Shown: piece after piece, positions 34,591 to 44,600 of the stretch | Layout of the letters: every line of letters starts with the position of its first letter | Position numbering within the stretch: position 1 is the stretch's first letter | Assembly (NCBI RefSeq): GCF_029227915.1 | Contig: NC_079876.1 | Coordinates: 14,448,001 to 14,508,000 of the forward strand | Direction: 5' to 3' | Length of the DNA: 60,000 nt | Source of the DNA: Hydractinia symbiolongicarpus | Taxonomy: Eukaryota; Cnidaria; Hydrozoa; Anthoathecata; Hydractiniidae | Program-made: the position numbers and the translations under genes | Notes under the pieces: generated by a model | Told to the model about the DNA's origin: nothing | What the model saw: the letters and a program-made list of their open reading frames with translations, nothing else | Databases searched by the model: none

Positions 34591-34695
34591 ATACAAATTA
34601 TACAAGTTGGTACTAACTAAAGTATAAACCTTGTAATTACGTGATAAAACGTAATAAATCAAATAAATACAAATAAATACATAGTTCGTTACAGT

Positions 34696-36324
34696 TCATT
34701 TCAACCATTTCAAAGTAAATTTGTTGCAATGGCGACATTTGTTGATAAGTTCTGTTCTTTTATTTAACAGTCCCTTCGGTTCAGCTCGTACAATTGCTAT
34801 TTTTTCTGTTAGGCACAAGTCACACGTGCGCGCTCCTGTCTTATACGGCATTGCACGTTTTTCAATACTGCATGAGATTTCAAAGTCTGTTTCTTTGTTT
34901 AATTTCGACAATTCGGTTTCGTTTCTGTATTTCTCGAGTCGAAAGGACTTTTTGTGGTTGTTAAACCTTTCTTTAAATTCGCCTTCGCATAATCCGTAGT
35001 AAAATTCCTTTTTGTCTACGTATTTGACTTCCACTTTGTAGATGATGCATGCAGCTAAACAGTCACCATTCGGTGGACACTGGGACTTATCCCGGCAATT
35101 GCAAGGTCGTTGTTTTTGCCTTTCTTCAGAAGTGAGAACTTTTTTATTATGTCCCTTTATGATGTTTCGGATGTTTGTGCTACATGAATAGCTCAACTTG
35201 AGGGTGTTTTTGTTGAAGATTTTATAATATTTGTGATCTTTACTGAAGTTTTTTCTAACAATCTTGAGAAATGATCGTCCAATGTCTGTTTTAACGTTTT
35301 TACTGAACAACGGGTTGAACCAAATTATCTTCCTTTGGCGATTAGGGCGTTGTTTGGGTTTACTCGCGTATGTCATTGTGCTTTTAAATCCGCTGGCGGA
35401 GAGTGAAGCTTCGTATAAAGGCTTTGCGTCATCAAATGCTTTTCTGTTACATGATGTCTCAATTATTCTTTCATTGACCATCTTCGGAATGACTTTCAAT
35501 ACATTATTCGGGTGGTTTGAATTAATGTTAATGTATAGCGCATCGTTGTTGGGTTTCCTGTAGGGTTTGTAGGTTTTACTATTCACGTTAAATAATACAT
35601 CCAAAAAGTCTGTTTCAATCAGGTTCGTTTCGATAGTTACTGACAATTTGTCTTCCTTAAACAAGGTTATGATGTCCTTTCGAATTTTGTTCATTCGTGG
35701 TCTATTGGCATTTTGGATAATTGCAAGTCCATCGTCTCTGTATAGACCAACATGTTTGATATCGATAATATTGCTGATTTTTTTTAATATATATAGTCCA
35801 ACTAACTCACAGATCTCCGCTCCATCGAATGAACCCATTGTTACATCGAAAAGAACGTTTCCTTTTTTAACCCAAGTCGATGATTTATCAAATAACAAGG
35901 ACTTCCGACTGTGCCTTATTATATCGAGGACTTTGTTGTCGATTGGTACAGCAGATCTTGCGAAATTAATTGCTTTGTCGAGTAGTTCTTCAGAGATAGA
36001 AGGGTAAAACTCGACAATGTCGAATTTGATGAATTTTGACTTTGCATCAGTTGGTGTTTTTTTGAACCATTCAATTACAGTAGATGTATTTCGCCATTGG
36101 TTGACCTGCGTTGCTTTCTGAACTTTTTCTATGATGGTCTCCAAGTACTTTTTACTGACGATTCCCATGTCTGTTTTGGCTGGATTAATTAATCTGCACT
36201 TGACATTTTGGGGGAAGTTTGGTTTGTGGTCTTTGATTGTAATGTAGGCCTGTTTCTCTGAGTAGTAGAGTAGTTTATAAAAGCTCCTGTTTTTGTTGAG
36301 CACTCTGAACACTCTACACACCAC
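34696..36324 (-). CDS. Penelope-like RT/GIY-YIG polyprotein (5' end missing)
   Basis: 542 residues, open throughout. RT motifs: AYITIKDHKPNF and CRLINPAKTDMGIVSK; FIKFDIVEFYPSISEELL (motif A); FDVTMGSFDGAEICELVGLY (motif B); HVGLYRDDGLAII (motif C, YRDD instead of the usual xMDD/xADD); TDFLDVLFN. A Cys-rich stretch (CNCRDKSQCPPNGDC) precedes the GIY-YIG nuclease: IIYKVEV, FYYGLCEGEFKERFNNHKKS, CDLCLTEK. The second Tyr-Gly pair reads YYG. The first residues (MVCRVFRVLN) do not look like the family's usual N-terminus, so the element begins inside the RT domain. Confidence 0.85.
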   Translation of the reverse strand: MVCRVFRVLNKNRSFYKLLYYSEKQAYITIKDHKPNFPQNVKCRLINPAKTDMGIVSKKYLETIIEKVQKATQVNQWRNTSTVIEWFKKTPTDAKSKFIKFDIVEFYPSISEELLDKAINFARSAVPIDNKVLDIIRHSRKSLLFDKSSTWVKKGNVLFDVTMGSFDGAEICELVGLYILKKISNIIDIKHVGLYRDDGLAIIQNANRPRMNKIRKDIITLFKEDKLSVTIETNLIETDFLDVLFNVNSKTYKPYRKPNNDALYININSNHPNNVLKVIPKMVNERIIETSCNRKAFDDAKPLYEASLSASGFKSTMTYASKPKQRPNRQRKIIWFNPLFSKNVKTDIGRSFLKIVRKNFSKDHKYYKIFNKNTLKLSYSCSTNIRNIIKGHNKKVLTSEERQKQRPCNCRDKSQCPPNGDCLAACIIYKVEVKYVDKKEFYYGLCEGEFKERFNNHKKSFRLEKYRNETELSKLNKETDFEISCSIEKRAMPYKTGARTCDLCLTEKIAIVRAEPKGLLNKRTELINKCRHCNKFTLKWLK

Positions 36325-36330
36325 TGTTTA

Positions 36331-37320
36331 CAAGATTTTACATTATTGTTTTATGAATTTAGAAAAACAATTAAACCACACAAAAATAGACCAAGCAAAT
36401 AACTTAATACAAACAAATAAATAAACTTCTGGTAAGGGGTCATCTACAAAATTCGTAGCACTTCGTATTAAAAAAAATTGTATATGCTATACAAATTTTC
36501 TTTTGCCATACAGTAATTAAATTCGTATGAAAGTTTTCTAAAATCGTAAGAAATTCGTATGAGTTTTAAATTCGTATGAGTTTTTAAAAAAATTTGTATG
36601 AGTTTTAAATTAAATTCGTATGAGTTTAAAAAAATTTGTATGAGTTAAATTCGTATAAGTTTTAAATTAAACTCTTATGAGTTAAATTCGTATGAGTTAA
36701 ATTTGTATGAGTTAAATTCGTATGAGTTTTAAATTAAAACAAATATTCTTGAGTTTTTATTTAGATGTGTATTTTTGTTTTTTTTAAAAAAAATTCGTTC
36801 AAGATTTTATTAAATTCGTATGTGATTTTTTTAAAAAAAATTGTTTGACTTTTTATAATAAAATGGGTTTTCTCGGAGGCGGTAGTTGTTTATTTTTTTC
36901 TTATTCATTATCTTTTGATTCTTAAGCCGTTAACTTGTGCATAATAAACAAAAGATTCTTGATTTATTTAAGAATGAAAAGCGTTGATAGAAATGCTTTT
37001 TTAGATCGCGTTTTTAAAGTTTAAGAGCGAAAAAAAGCAGCGATAGAAATACTTTTTTAGATCGCTTTTTAAAAATTTAAAAATATATATAAAAACCTAA
37101 TTCTGAGAAATAAGAAACTAGCTGAGCCATTAATTGCTCCCCAAATCCACAAAAACTCTCACATGGAAATCAATGTTATCTTTTTTACTTTGCAGTAAAA
37201 ATTAACCGAAATATATAAAAAAAGATAATAAAATAGATAAAAACGATTTTGTAATAAAATATGCGTTTCTTACCCATAGATTATTTGGTAAAATACTGAT
37301 AATAAATATTTTATTATAAT
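36331..37320. repeat. AT-rich stretch with TTCGTATGAG minisatellite
   Basis: About 36530-36735 holds an irregular repeat of AAATTCGTATGAGTTTTAAA (about 18-35 bp spacing, roughly ten copies). A looser duplication with GATAGAAATRCTTTTTTAGA occurs near 36988 and 37041. No gene. Confidence 0.6.
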
Positions 37321-37329
37321 TATAAGAAA

Positions 37330-37587
37330 TCAATCTTATGATTTTGATATGAGTCAATAGAAAACTTTAGGACAGCATAAACAACTATATATTGTTGGAC
37401 AAAGTTTGCAAAGCTAGTAAAAGTACACAGTTTTCCATAACAAACAACAACACAACACAACTTTTAAAAGTATACAGTTCTGTCGCAATACAGATATATG
37501 TAAGATATAGAGACTCAAGGACTTTTCTTAAAGCTATTAACATCAGTGTACCTAAAGGCTCTGTATTTGGACCTAACTAACGTCTTA
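37330..37587 (+). pseudogene. LINE reverse-transcriptase relic, left part
   Basis: Plus-strand frame: YRDSRTFLKAINISVPKGSV and FGPN, matching LINE motif B (x-x-x-G-V-P-Q-G-S-V-L-G-P), with Gly and Gln altered. It stops at the MITE inserted at 37588 and resumes at 38890. Confidence 0.6.
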
Positions 37588-38887
37588 CCGAATTTTCCTG
37601 TATATAACCGCGGGTTATAAGTTGATTTTTATGACTTCCACCGTTGGTGCGGGTTATAATGTGGTGCGGGTTATGTGATAAGTTTTATATTTTCTGTCAT
37701 TTGTTGTGAAATTTATAGTTTATACATTTAACGAAAAAAATAGTATATACCAACAGGATGAAATGCGTACATTATTATAACTGCATGCGCGATCCTATAT
37801 CTACGTAATCTTACTTCAACTACGTGATTTAATTTTTTTTACATAATGAAATTGCTTCAACTTTCTATTGCTTGCCAATGCTAATATTACGAGCCCTCTC
37901 TGAAACACAATTCTGGAGATCATTTTTCTTTTGTATTGAATGTAATTCCAATCTATTTATATCTTTGCAATCACATTGAGCACGTTGAAATGATTTGCTT
38001 CTGGTAATAGAGCAATATAGCAGGTATCATTTTTAGGTTTAATTGACATGTGTTTCACAACCTAGTGCCCAGGACTTAATTATTAATTCCTGTTAAAAAT
38101 ATTGAAAAATGTTAAAATTAAAGTATAGATGATAATTTTCTTTTTTTTATCTTCGCTACCTTCAAGCAACAGGTGGCCACTGAAAATATGAAAAATAAAT
38201 ATAATTGCTGCCATTCATTTTATCATCCACACTGTGATTGCTGAGATATAAATGGATAACATAAATATACAAACATTAGAAAAGAACGTTCCGTACATCG
38301 CTGTTACAGACAATCCGTGATAATTATTATGTTGTTTATTTTTATGCCAAAAAAACTTAAATATACATAAAAAACAGAGATTTTACTTTAGGTTTATAAC
38401 CTGATAGCGTTTTTTTTTATTTTTTTTGTTTGTTTAATCACAGGAAGCAAGAGTTATGATAGGCTGAAACTAATGTCTACAAATAAAAGAAGATCGACTT
38501 GTTCAAATTAATTTTAAATTCATAATTATTTCGGCAATCAAAGACAAGGAAGTTAAGACTGAGAGAGTCGCTAGTTCAGACACTCCGTTCTCCTCGTGTT
38601 TGGGGTTCACAAGTTTAAACGTCCCCCACTTGTTTCCAGCAGAAAAATAAAATGACACATAATGCACGCACATGTTTATAAAATGATTAGGGTAAGTAAA
38701 AATACGCTGAAATTTTTTCTTAACAAGATGAGGGTTATGCAAAGGTGCTGGTAAGTAAAACATATTGATTGAAATTTTATGCGGGTTATCAGAAGGTCAG
38801 GCTATCTGATAGCATCTAGTTTATAACTCCCTAAAAAACCTGAACTGTGGGTTATACAATGTGCGGGTTATATACCAAAAAATACGG
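37588..38887. mobile_element. 1.3-kb pogo/Tc1-type non-autonomous DNA transposon
   Basis: Ends CCGAATTTTCCTGTATATAA and (inverted) CCGTATTTTTTGGTATATAA, both leading into AACC with GCGGGTTAT words. TA flanks both sides (37586-37587, 38888-38889), which is the Tc1/mariner/pogo signature. The element sits inside a LINE relic. Internal ORFs (such as 38503-38763 minus) match no transposase. Confidence 0.75.
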
Positions 38888-38889
38888 TA

Positions 38890-39480
38890 TATTCGGACTC
38901 ATCTGGTTAAAAGAATCCAAAAATGTGTAAATACCTAAATAAAACTTTTTTAAGGGGTTGTGTACTTACTTCTATTTTGCAAAAAAGTTCTTTTGTTCAG
39001 AAACTGAAAGACATTACCTGAATTCTTTTCCGAACTAAAACTGATTGGTAATTGTCTTATTATAGTGACTCAGTTAAATATCTTGGAGTTATATGAAGCC
39101 TATTTTGCTATGGAACAAACATATTGATAGAATTTGTCTGACGCTTAGTAGTGCAATTGGTATTATTGCTAACTATGGCATTGTAAAGCCTTATTATCTG
39201 TTTTCCATGCACTGTTTGTCCCACATTTGAACTATGCTTGTCAAGTTTGTGGTCAACTAAGAGAATTTTTTTTTCAAAAGCACTGTATCGGACTTATCAC
39301 TTCTTCCAATTTACTGATCACTCAACTCCTTTACTCTTCGAACTTGATATTCTTAAAAATTTTACCTTTTAAAATTTCACCATGCTTTTTTGATTTTTTA
39401 AATCTCTCCCTTAAGGATAATCAACACTTTTGCTCTTTATTATTATCCTATGGGCCACATAATGAGAGGAAGGCCACATA
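38890..39480 (+). pseudogene. LINE reverse-transcriptase relic, right part
   Basis: Continues the relic: SDSVKYLGV, then in a shifted frame WNKHIDRICLTLSSAIGIIA and ANYGIVKP, then PHLNYACQVCGQ, and in a further frame FTDHSTPLLFELDILKN. This is the post-YADD to C-terminal part of a CR1/jockey-like RT. Multiple frameshifts, long dead. It is unlike the PHD-finger LINE elsewhere in the window. Confidence 0.65.
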
Positions 39481-39994
39481 ATGAGAGGAAGGGCAACTGG
39501 CTACTAAACGAAACCTCTATGTCAAACTTAAGATTATACAAATTCTACTGTATCTATATCAATTCATAATCCATTGGAACAGTTTTCAGAAACATTATCC
39601 TGACTGACAGAAACATTATCCTGACTCATGCCTTGTGGTGCGAAAAGTAATTTTAAAAAAGGAAAACTAAGAAAAAAATTGCTTTACACCGCACAGGGGT
39701 TAACAATATTTATAAAGTTAATTTTACTTTCGTTACACTTTCATACTGCTTGTTTGACATGAATTGCAAATTGACGAAGATGCATTATATAACAAGAATT
39801 CATAATTTTTCTAGGCATATATAATAATAGATCCAATGTGTTTATGATAAAAAAAATAAATAACCAGATCGAATTTACAATAACCAATCAGCATAGCCAC
39901 TAAAGTATTGGGAACACTGACATCAATGTGGGCCCTGTGTTCTGAAATATAACTTAGGTGTTACTGTTCTATTCGGAGTGTTCAGCTATAAAGA

Positions 39995-40464
39995 GTACGG
40001 CTTCATATAGGCATGGGTATACGGAGTATAACTTCGTATAGCTCCGTATAGACGAAAAAATATTTAGTACAAAAGCTGTGAGCGGCGCAGACAGCTTTAA
40101 GAGTATAATTCCAACACAGGTTTGGCTAGACATTAGCGAATGCAGCATAAGCGTCGAAGTCTAAACGAAGTATTTTTATTAAAAATTTACTCTTGGCTAT
40201 TTCAGTTTAAAAAATCGTGCCTAAAACAGGCAAATAATTTGTGTAAGAAGAAAAGAGCCTTAAATTTTAGACAAACATTATGTAGAGTGTACCAATTAGT
40301 ATTAGTAGAACTGCCAGTTTTCAACTTTTTTTTTGGAAATAGTTTTAAAAATATATTTTCAATATTTCACTTCAATAACATTCGTTGGCAGACTCCGTAT
40401 AGCTAAACCAAACTCCGTAGCAACTATACGGAGTATTACTCCGTATAGAACCCACACTCCGTAC
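39995..40464. mobile_element. MITE-like repeat with CTCCGTATAG motifs
   Basis: The left GTACGGCTTCATATAGGC and the right (inverted) GTACGGAGTGTGGG are followed on each side by several TATACGGAG/CTCCGTATAG words in both orientations. The middle is AT-rich without coding signal. Confidence 0.45.
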
Positions 40465-41274
40465 GTCACATTACATCAACATTACCTGCCTAATTTCCTT
40501 GACATGACATGGTCGGAACGATAGCGGTAAAAAAAAAACTTGGCAAACACTTCTTTGCTGTGGACAGAGCCATCAACCTTGTGATTACAAGTGTTTATTA
40601 TTTAATGTGTAGTTTTATTTTCTTATATTTATTTGCTGAAGGTTTTTAAATTAAGTATACATTTTACTCCTTGGGTTGCTAAATTTTTCAGTATTGTATC
40701 TCTTTTGAATGATATAATTATTTTTTGATTTTTATGAAAAAAAAATTTACTCCTGGGGTAGATTTGAAGCGGATCTGAGGCTTAAAATATTTACTTTAGT
40801 ATTATTAATAAATGTGTGAAGTTTCATGCTGTTAGCACAAATAGCACCAATTTACTGTAAAGGTTTTTTAATTACAATTAATATGTCCATTCTACAATGT
40901 GTGGGTTGGACCCATTTTGCAGACTTTAACCAATTTTCGTCTCCTGTGGCTCCCAGTTACCCACTTGTTAACAGACATCAGTTATTTCCATCTGTTCTCA
41001 AGTTATTTTGCCTTAATTTTATATGTGCAATACAATGACTTCCTAATTTCAATATCAATGATGTTATCTTGAGTTAAAAGTTCCAGAATCAATATCGCAT
41101 TTCTGCACAGTCACACACAGACTGAGTTTATTATATAGATTTATCACAATGGGAATGTGCAAGACCATTTACATAATTTTTGCTATTAAACTTCCAAAGC
41201 AGAATTATAAAGGTTTAATTTCTAATATTGTTTTGCACAATGTTCTTTAAATATGTCATTGTTTTGTACTTCAG
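40465..41274. other. Upstream intron or 5' region of the JmjC gene
   Basis: No signal-peptide exon could be identified here. The stretch is AT-rich; the polypyrimidine tract and CTTCAG acceptor at 41261-41274 open the first recognised JmjC exon. Confidence 0.4.
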
Positions 41275-41637
41275 GGTCACACATTCCACCTGATCAAGTG
41301 GATGAAGTAATGATGGACAATATGGTGAACCCTAGAGACTTCATGGAAAAATACGTACTTCCACGCAAACCTCTTGTCTTTCGAGGTAACGTCAAGGAAT
41401 GGCCAGCATTCTACAAGTGGACTGATGATTATCTAAAAGAAAACTATGGTAAACTAGAGCTACGCATGGAAGGAAGAAAAGAAAAACAATCTTCAATCCC
41501 ACAAGGTGATATTTGTCTTGGTAGAGATTCCATGAAGAATTTTATCAATACATACCACAATTCTGATGTAAATAAATATGTGGTGAGCGAACTTCCTGCA
41601 CCTCTCTACAAATATGTGAAGATTCCTCCCCCTATGG
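41275..41637 (+). CDS. JmjC gene exon 1 (first recognised)
   Basis: Acceptor CTTCAG, donor GTGAGT. It encodes SHIPPDQVDEVMMDNMVNPR to VKIPPPMG, the N-terminal cupin strands (PLVFRGNVKEWPAF). It needs one base from an upstream exon, so the ATG at 41253, inside the intron-like tract, is not the real start. Confidence 0.8.
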
Positions 41638-44600
41638 GTGAGTATTTAAACTATTTAATAATTTGTTTAGTAGTCAATGTTTTAAACAGCTTGATTTATA
41701 AAGTAGTGGACCAGTGATAGAGCATTGTGTTTAGGAAGCAGGACTTCCTGGTTTATACCACACTTAGGGCAGTTATAAAACTCAAACATCCCAAAGATAC
41801 AGGCAGACAGCTTGATTCTTTTGGTAACTGTTGCTGGCTATGTTTAAGGCAGAAATGATGGCTTGTTAGAAGGATTTTACTATGATTAAAATATGAAGAA
41901 AACCAACTGTGGCCAAGCCACCACAAATTCTTTGTTGTGGCTTGGCCACTGTAGTGTGACTTCAAAGTGGCTGCAACCTCTTGTACCCTAGAAGATTGTA
42001 GGATGAAATAATGTTGAAAAAAATATGCTTCTATTAATTATAAATTCTATTTATTTTAGAAATTTGACATATTTGACATACCTAATACATATTGTACATT
42101 TCCTTTACAGGCTGTGGGGATTTGTCCACAAATTTTGTTGAGGTTGATATGTGGATAAATTCAGGTGGTGCACGTAGTATTTTGCACAAGGATGCTTTTA
42201 ACACAATCAACTGTGTTGTGAATGGTTCCAAAGAATGGAAATTAGTTGAATTCAAATATAATGATTTGATTTATCAAGCTTGGGAAGGACCTCAAGAAGC
42301 TGGTAAGACTCTATGTCTTGTACCATAAAAGTTTCTGTAAAGGAGCAGCTTGTTTATTTAAGATTCCTACAGTCTTATTTCCAAGATGTAATAAACAAAA
42401 GATGGGCAGTAAATCAAGATCACTTATCTCATTTTTCAGTTTTGTAAAAGCTTTTCTTTTAGAAACCTATGATGGTTGTTAAATATAGAAACAAATAATT
42501 TATGTAACAGGTATAAATAACATGTCCTTGAGCCGTTGCTTCAATCTTCTCTACGTCAATAAAAGAATAGTGAACTCCTTAAACGAAAAGATAGGTAAAC
42601 ATTCTAAAATGAAATTTCATGCTGTTTTTCAGTGAAGGTCTAAATAAGCACCCCCTTTGACTCTAGTAATAATTACAAAAAAGGTTGGGAACTTATTTGA
42701 GAGTGATTCTTATTCAAGAGTGGGCGCTCAATTGGGACATCTATGTACCCTTAACTCCAAAACACTAATTCTATATATTTTCTTGTTCAGCACTTCTACC
42801 TTTACGCAAAAGAAGCAATAACTAAAAAAATTTGGATTTTTTCCTCTGTGCTCCCTTTGCAACTACAACCATGTGTAAGAAATTATTGGAATAATTCTTA
42901 ATTTCAAAGATACCCACAACTAATAAATTATGGCGTTGGCCTATAATACTTCAAAACTTTGAACTTGTAAATATTAACTTGTCAATGTTCGCAACAGAGT
43001 TTAGGATTTCAGATTTAAGTTTTTAGGCTAGACTAGACAGTGATAATTCCTAAGAACGTTAGGCCTATTCTTTCAATTTCTTGGTGGTTTGCAGGCTGTT
43101 GCATTATTTGTTTCTCAATGCAGACATCATAGAAACTGCGACTAGCGCACTTTCGATACTTTTCACCTGCCCTACTGTTGTGCGATTTTGAACAATAGCA
43201 AAAAAAAATTCATTTTCTAAAAATATATGAACATGTAATTAACAATAATAAACTGGAATTAAGCACAGTTGCGATGCCTCACAACATTTCGGAACAGTTT
43301 CATTTTTTGGAGTATCCATTTTATAATCCCCGTATATGTCTGTCCAGCAAAATGGTACCGCAAGTAGCAAAACGCATGCAATGTGGTATAAAAAGGATGG
43401 GTGTACTCAATAATTTTTCCACGGGCCACTGACTAGTCTGTTGTTATTGTGATATATCTTTTGAAATGTTATACACACTCAAATTTTCTTCTTAAAAATT
43501 GAACAACTGAAAATGCGAGAGAATTTATTTTGACAGATTAGAACAATTTACCGATTTAAAATTAGAGCCAAAACTAAGTATTTTTGTGAAGTAATTTATT
43601 TTGTTTTTTCACTATGGCGCAAACACAAGACATTCCCTGCTGGGGTTTTAACATTGCGATCAATGGGTAGGTAGATAGGTAAAGTGGAGGTTGTTCTAGT
43701 TTGTCCGTTATGTTTTTGCTTAAATTCTGACTTCCCTTAGGAAAAAAAGTTAACTTTCCTCAATTCAATTTACTGCATAGGTTATGGTGGATACTCGTTG
43801 ATAAATCCAGAAAAAGTCGACTTTGAAAAGTTTCCTAAAATTGCTGAGATACCGAAATGGCTGTATACTCACGTGAAAGCAGGAGATTGCTTGTACCTCC
43901 CCTCACAAATGTGGCATGTTGTTCATTCGCATGGTGATCAAAACATTGCTGTAGCACTGCTGTTTAATCAGTTTCATGAAACAAAACCAGAGGATGTGAA
44001 TTATGCTGACTGTGCAGATAAACCGAATGCGATACCTTTGGATCAGGTTGGTTTATTGTCCTTTCGCATGTCATCAATTTGTTAGCACTTTTCTCCCTTA
44101 CCCCTGTTAGCAAGCATTATCATTTGGTTCACCCTTCTTTAAAAACGGATACGATCATCTTAACACTCCCATATTCTCCCCCCCCAGCACAACACCCTCT
44201 CTTAATAAATATTTATATGTAAAAAGTCTTAGAAGTCTAGTCTTAGAAGCGCTGTCGATGGAGTTCGGAACAGGTTGTCCATGGGAGTTATTGTTTGCAG
44301 ATGATTTGGTTCTCATAGCAGAGTCGATGGAAGAATTAGTTGAAAGGTTTGAGAAGTGGAAGAAAGGACTAGAAGAGAAAGGGCTAAAGGTAAACACAGC
44401 AAAGTCTAAAGTCATGATTAGTAGCATTGCAGCTAAGTGTGACCTTGTAGTTGGAAAGTGGCCTTGTGGAGTTTGCAGAAAAGGGGTTGGTAGTAACTCA
44501 ATTTTTTGTCAGACTTGCAAGCATTGGGTACATAAGAAGTGCAGTAGTATTAGTGGAAGGTTAAGAGCTGACATTCAGTTTGTATGCAAGCGTTGCAAAG

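Larger units (their letters stand above)
34540..36330 (-). mobile_element. Penelope-like element (YRDD type), 5'-truncated
   Basis: A long uninterrupted minus-strand ORF (34696-36324) is followed by a 3' flank carrying a hammerhead motif at 34543-34590. Related to the copy at 20330-21430 but clearly diverged, so it is a different subfamily member. It is a separate lineage from the YMDD element just downstream. Confidence 0.82.

Noticed and set aside
41253-41274. ATG at 41253 as the start of the JmjC protein
   Set aside because: The codons before 41275 are a polypyrimidine tract and AG acceptor, and an ER protein needs a signal peptide, so the start is upstream.
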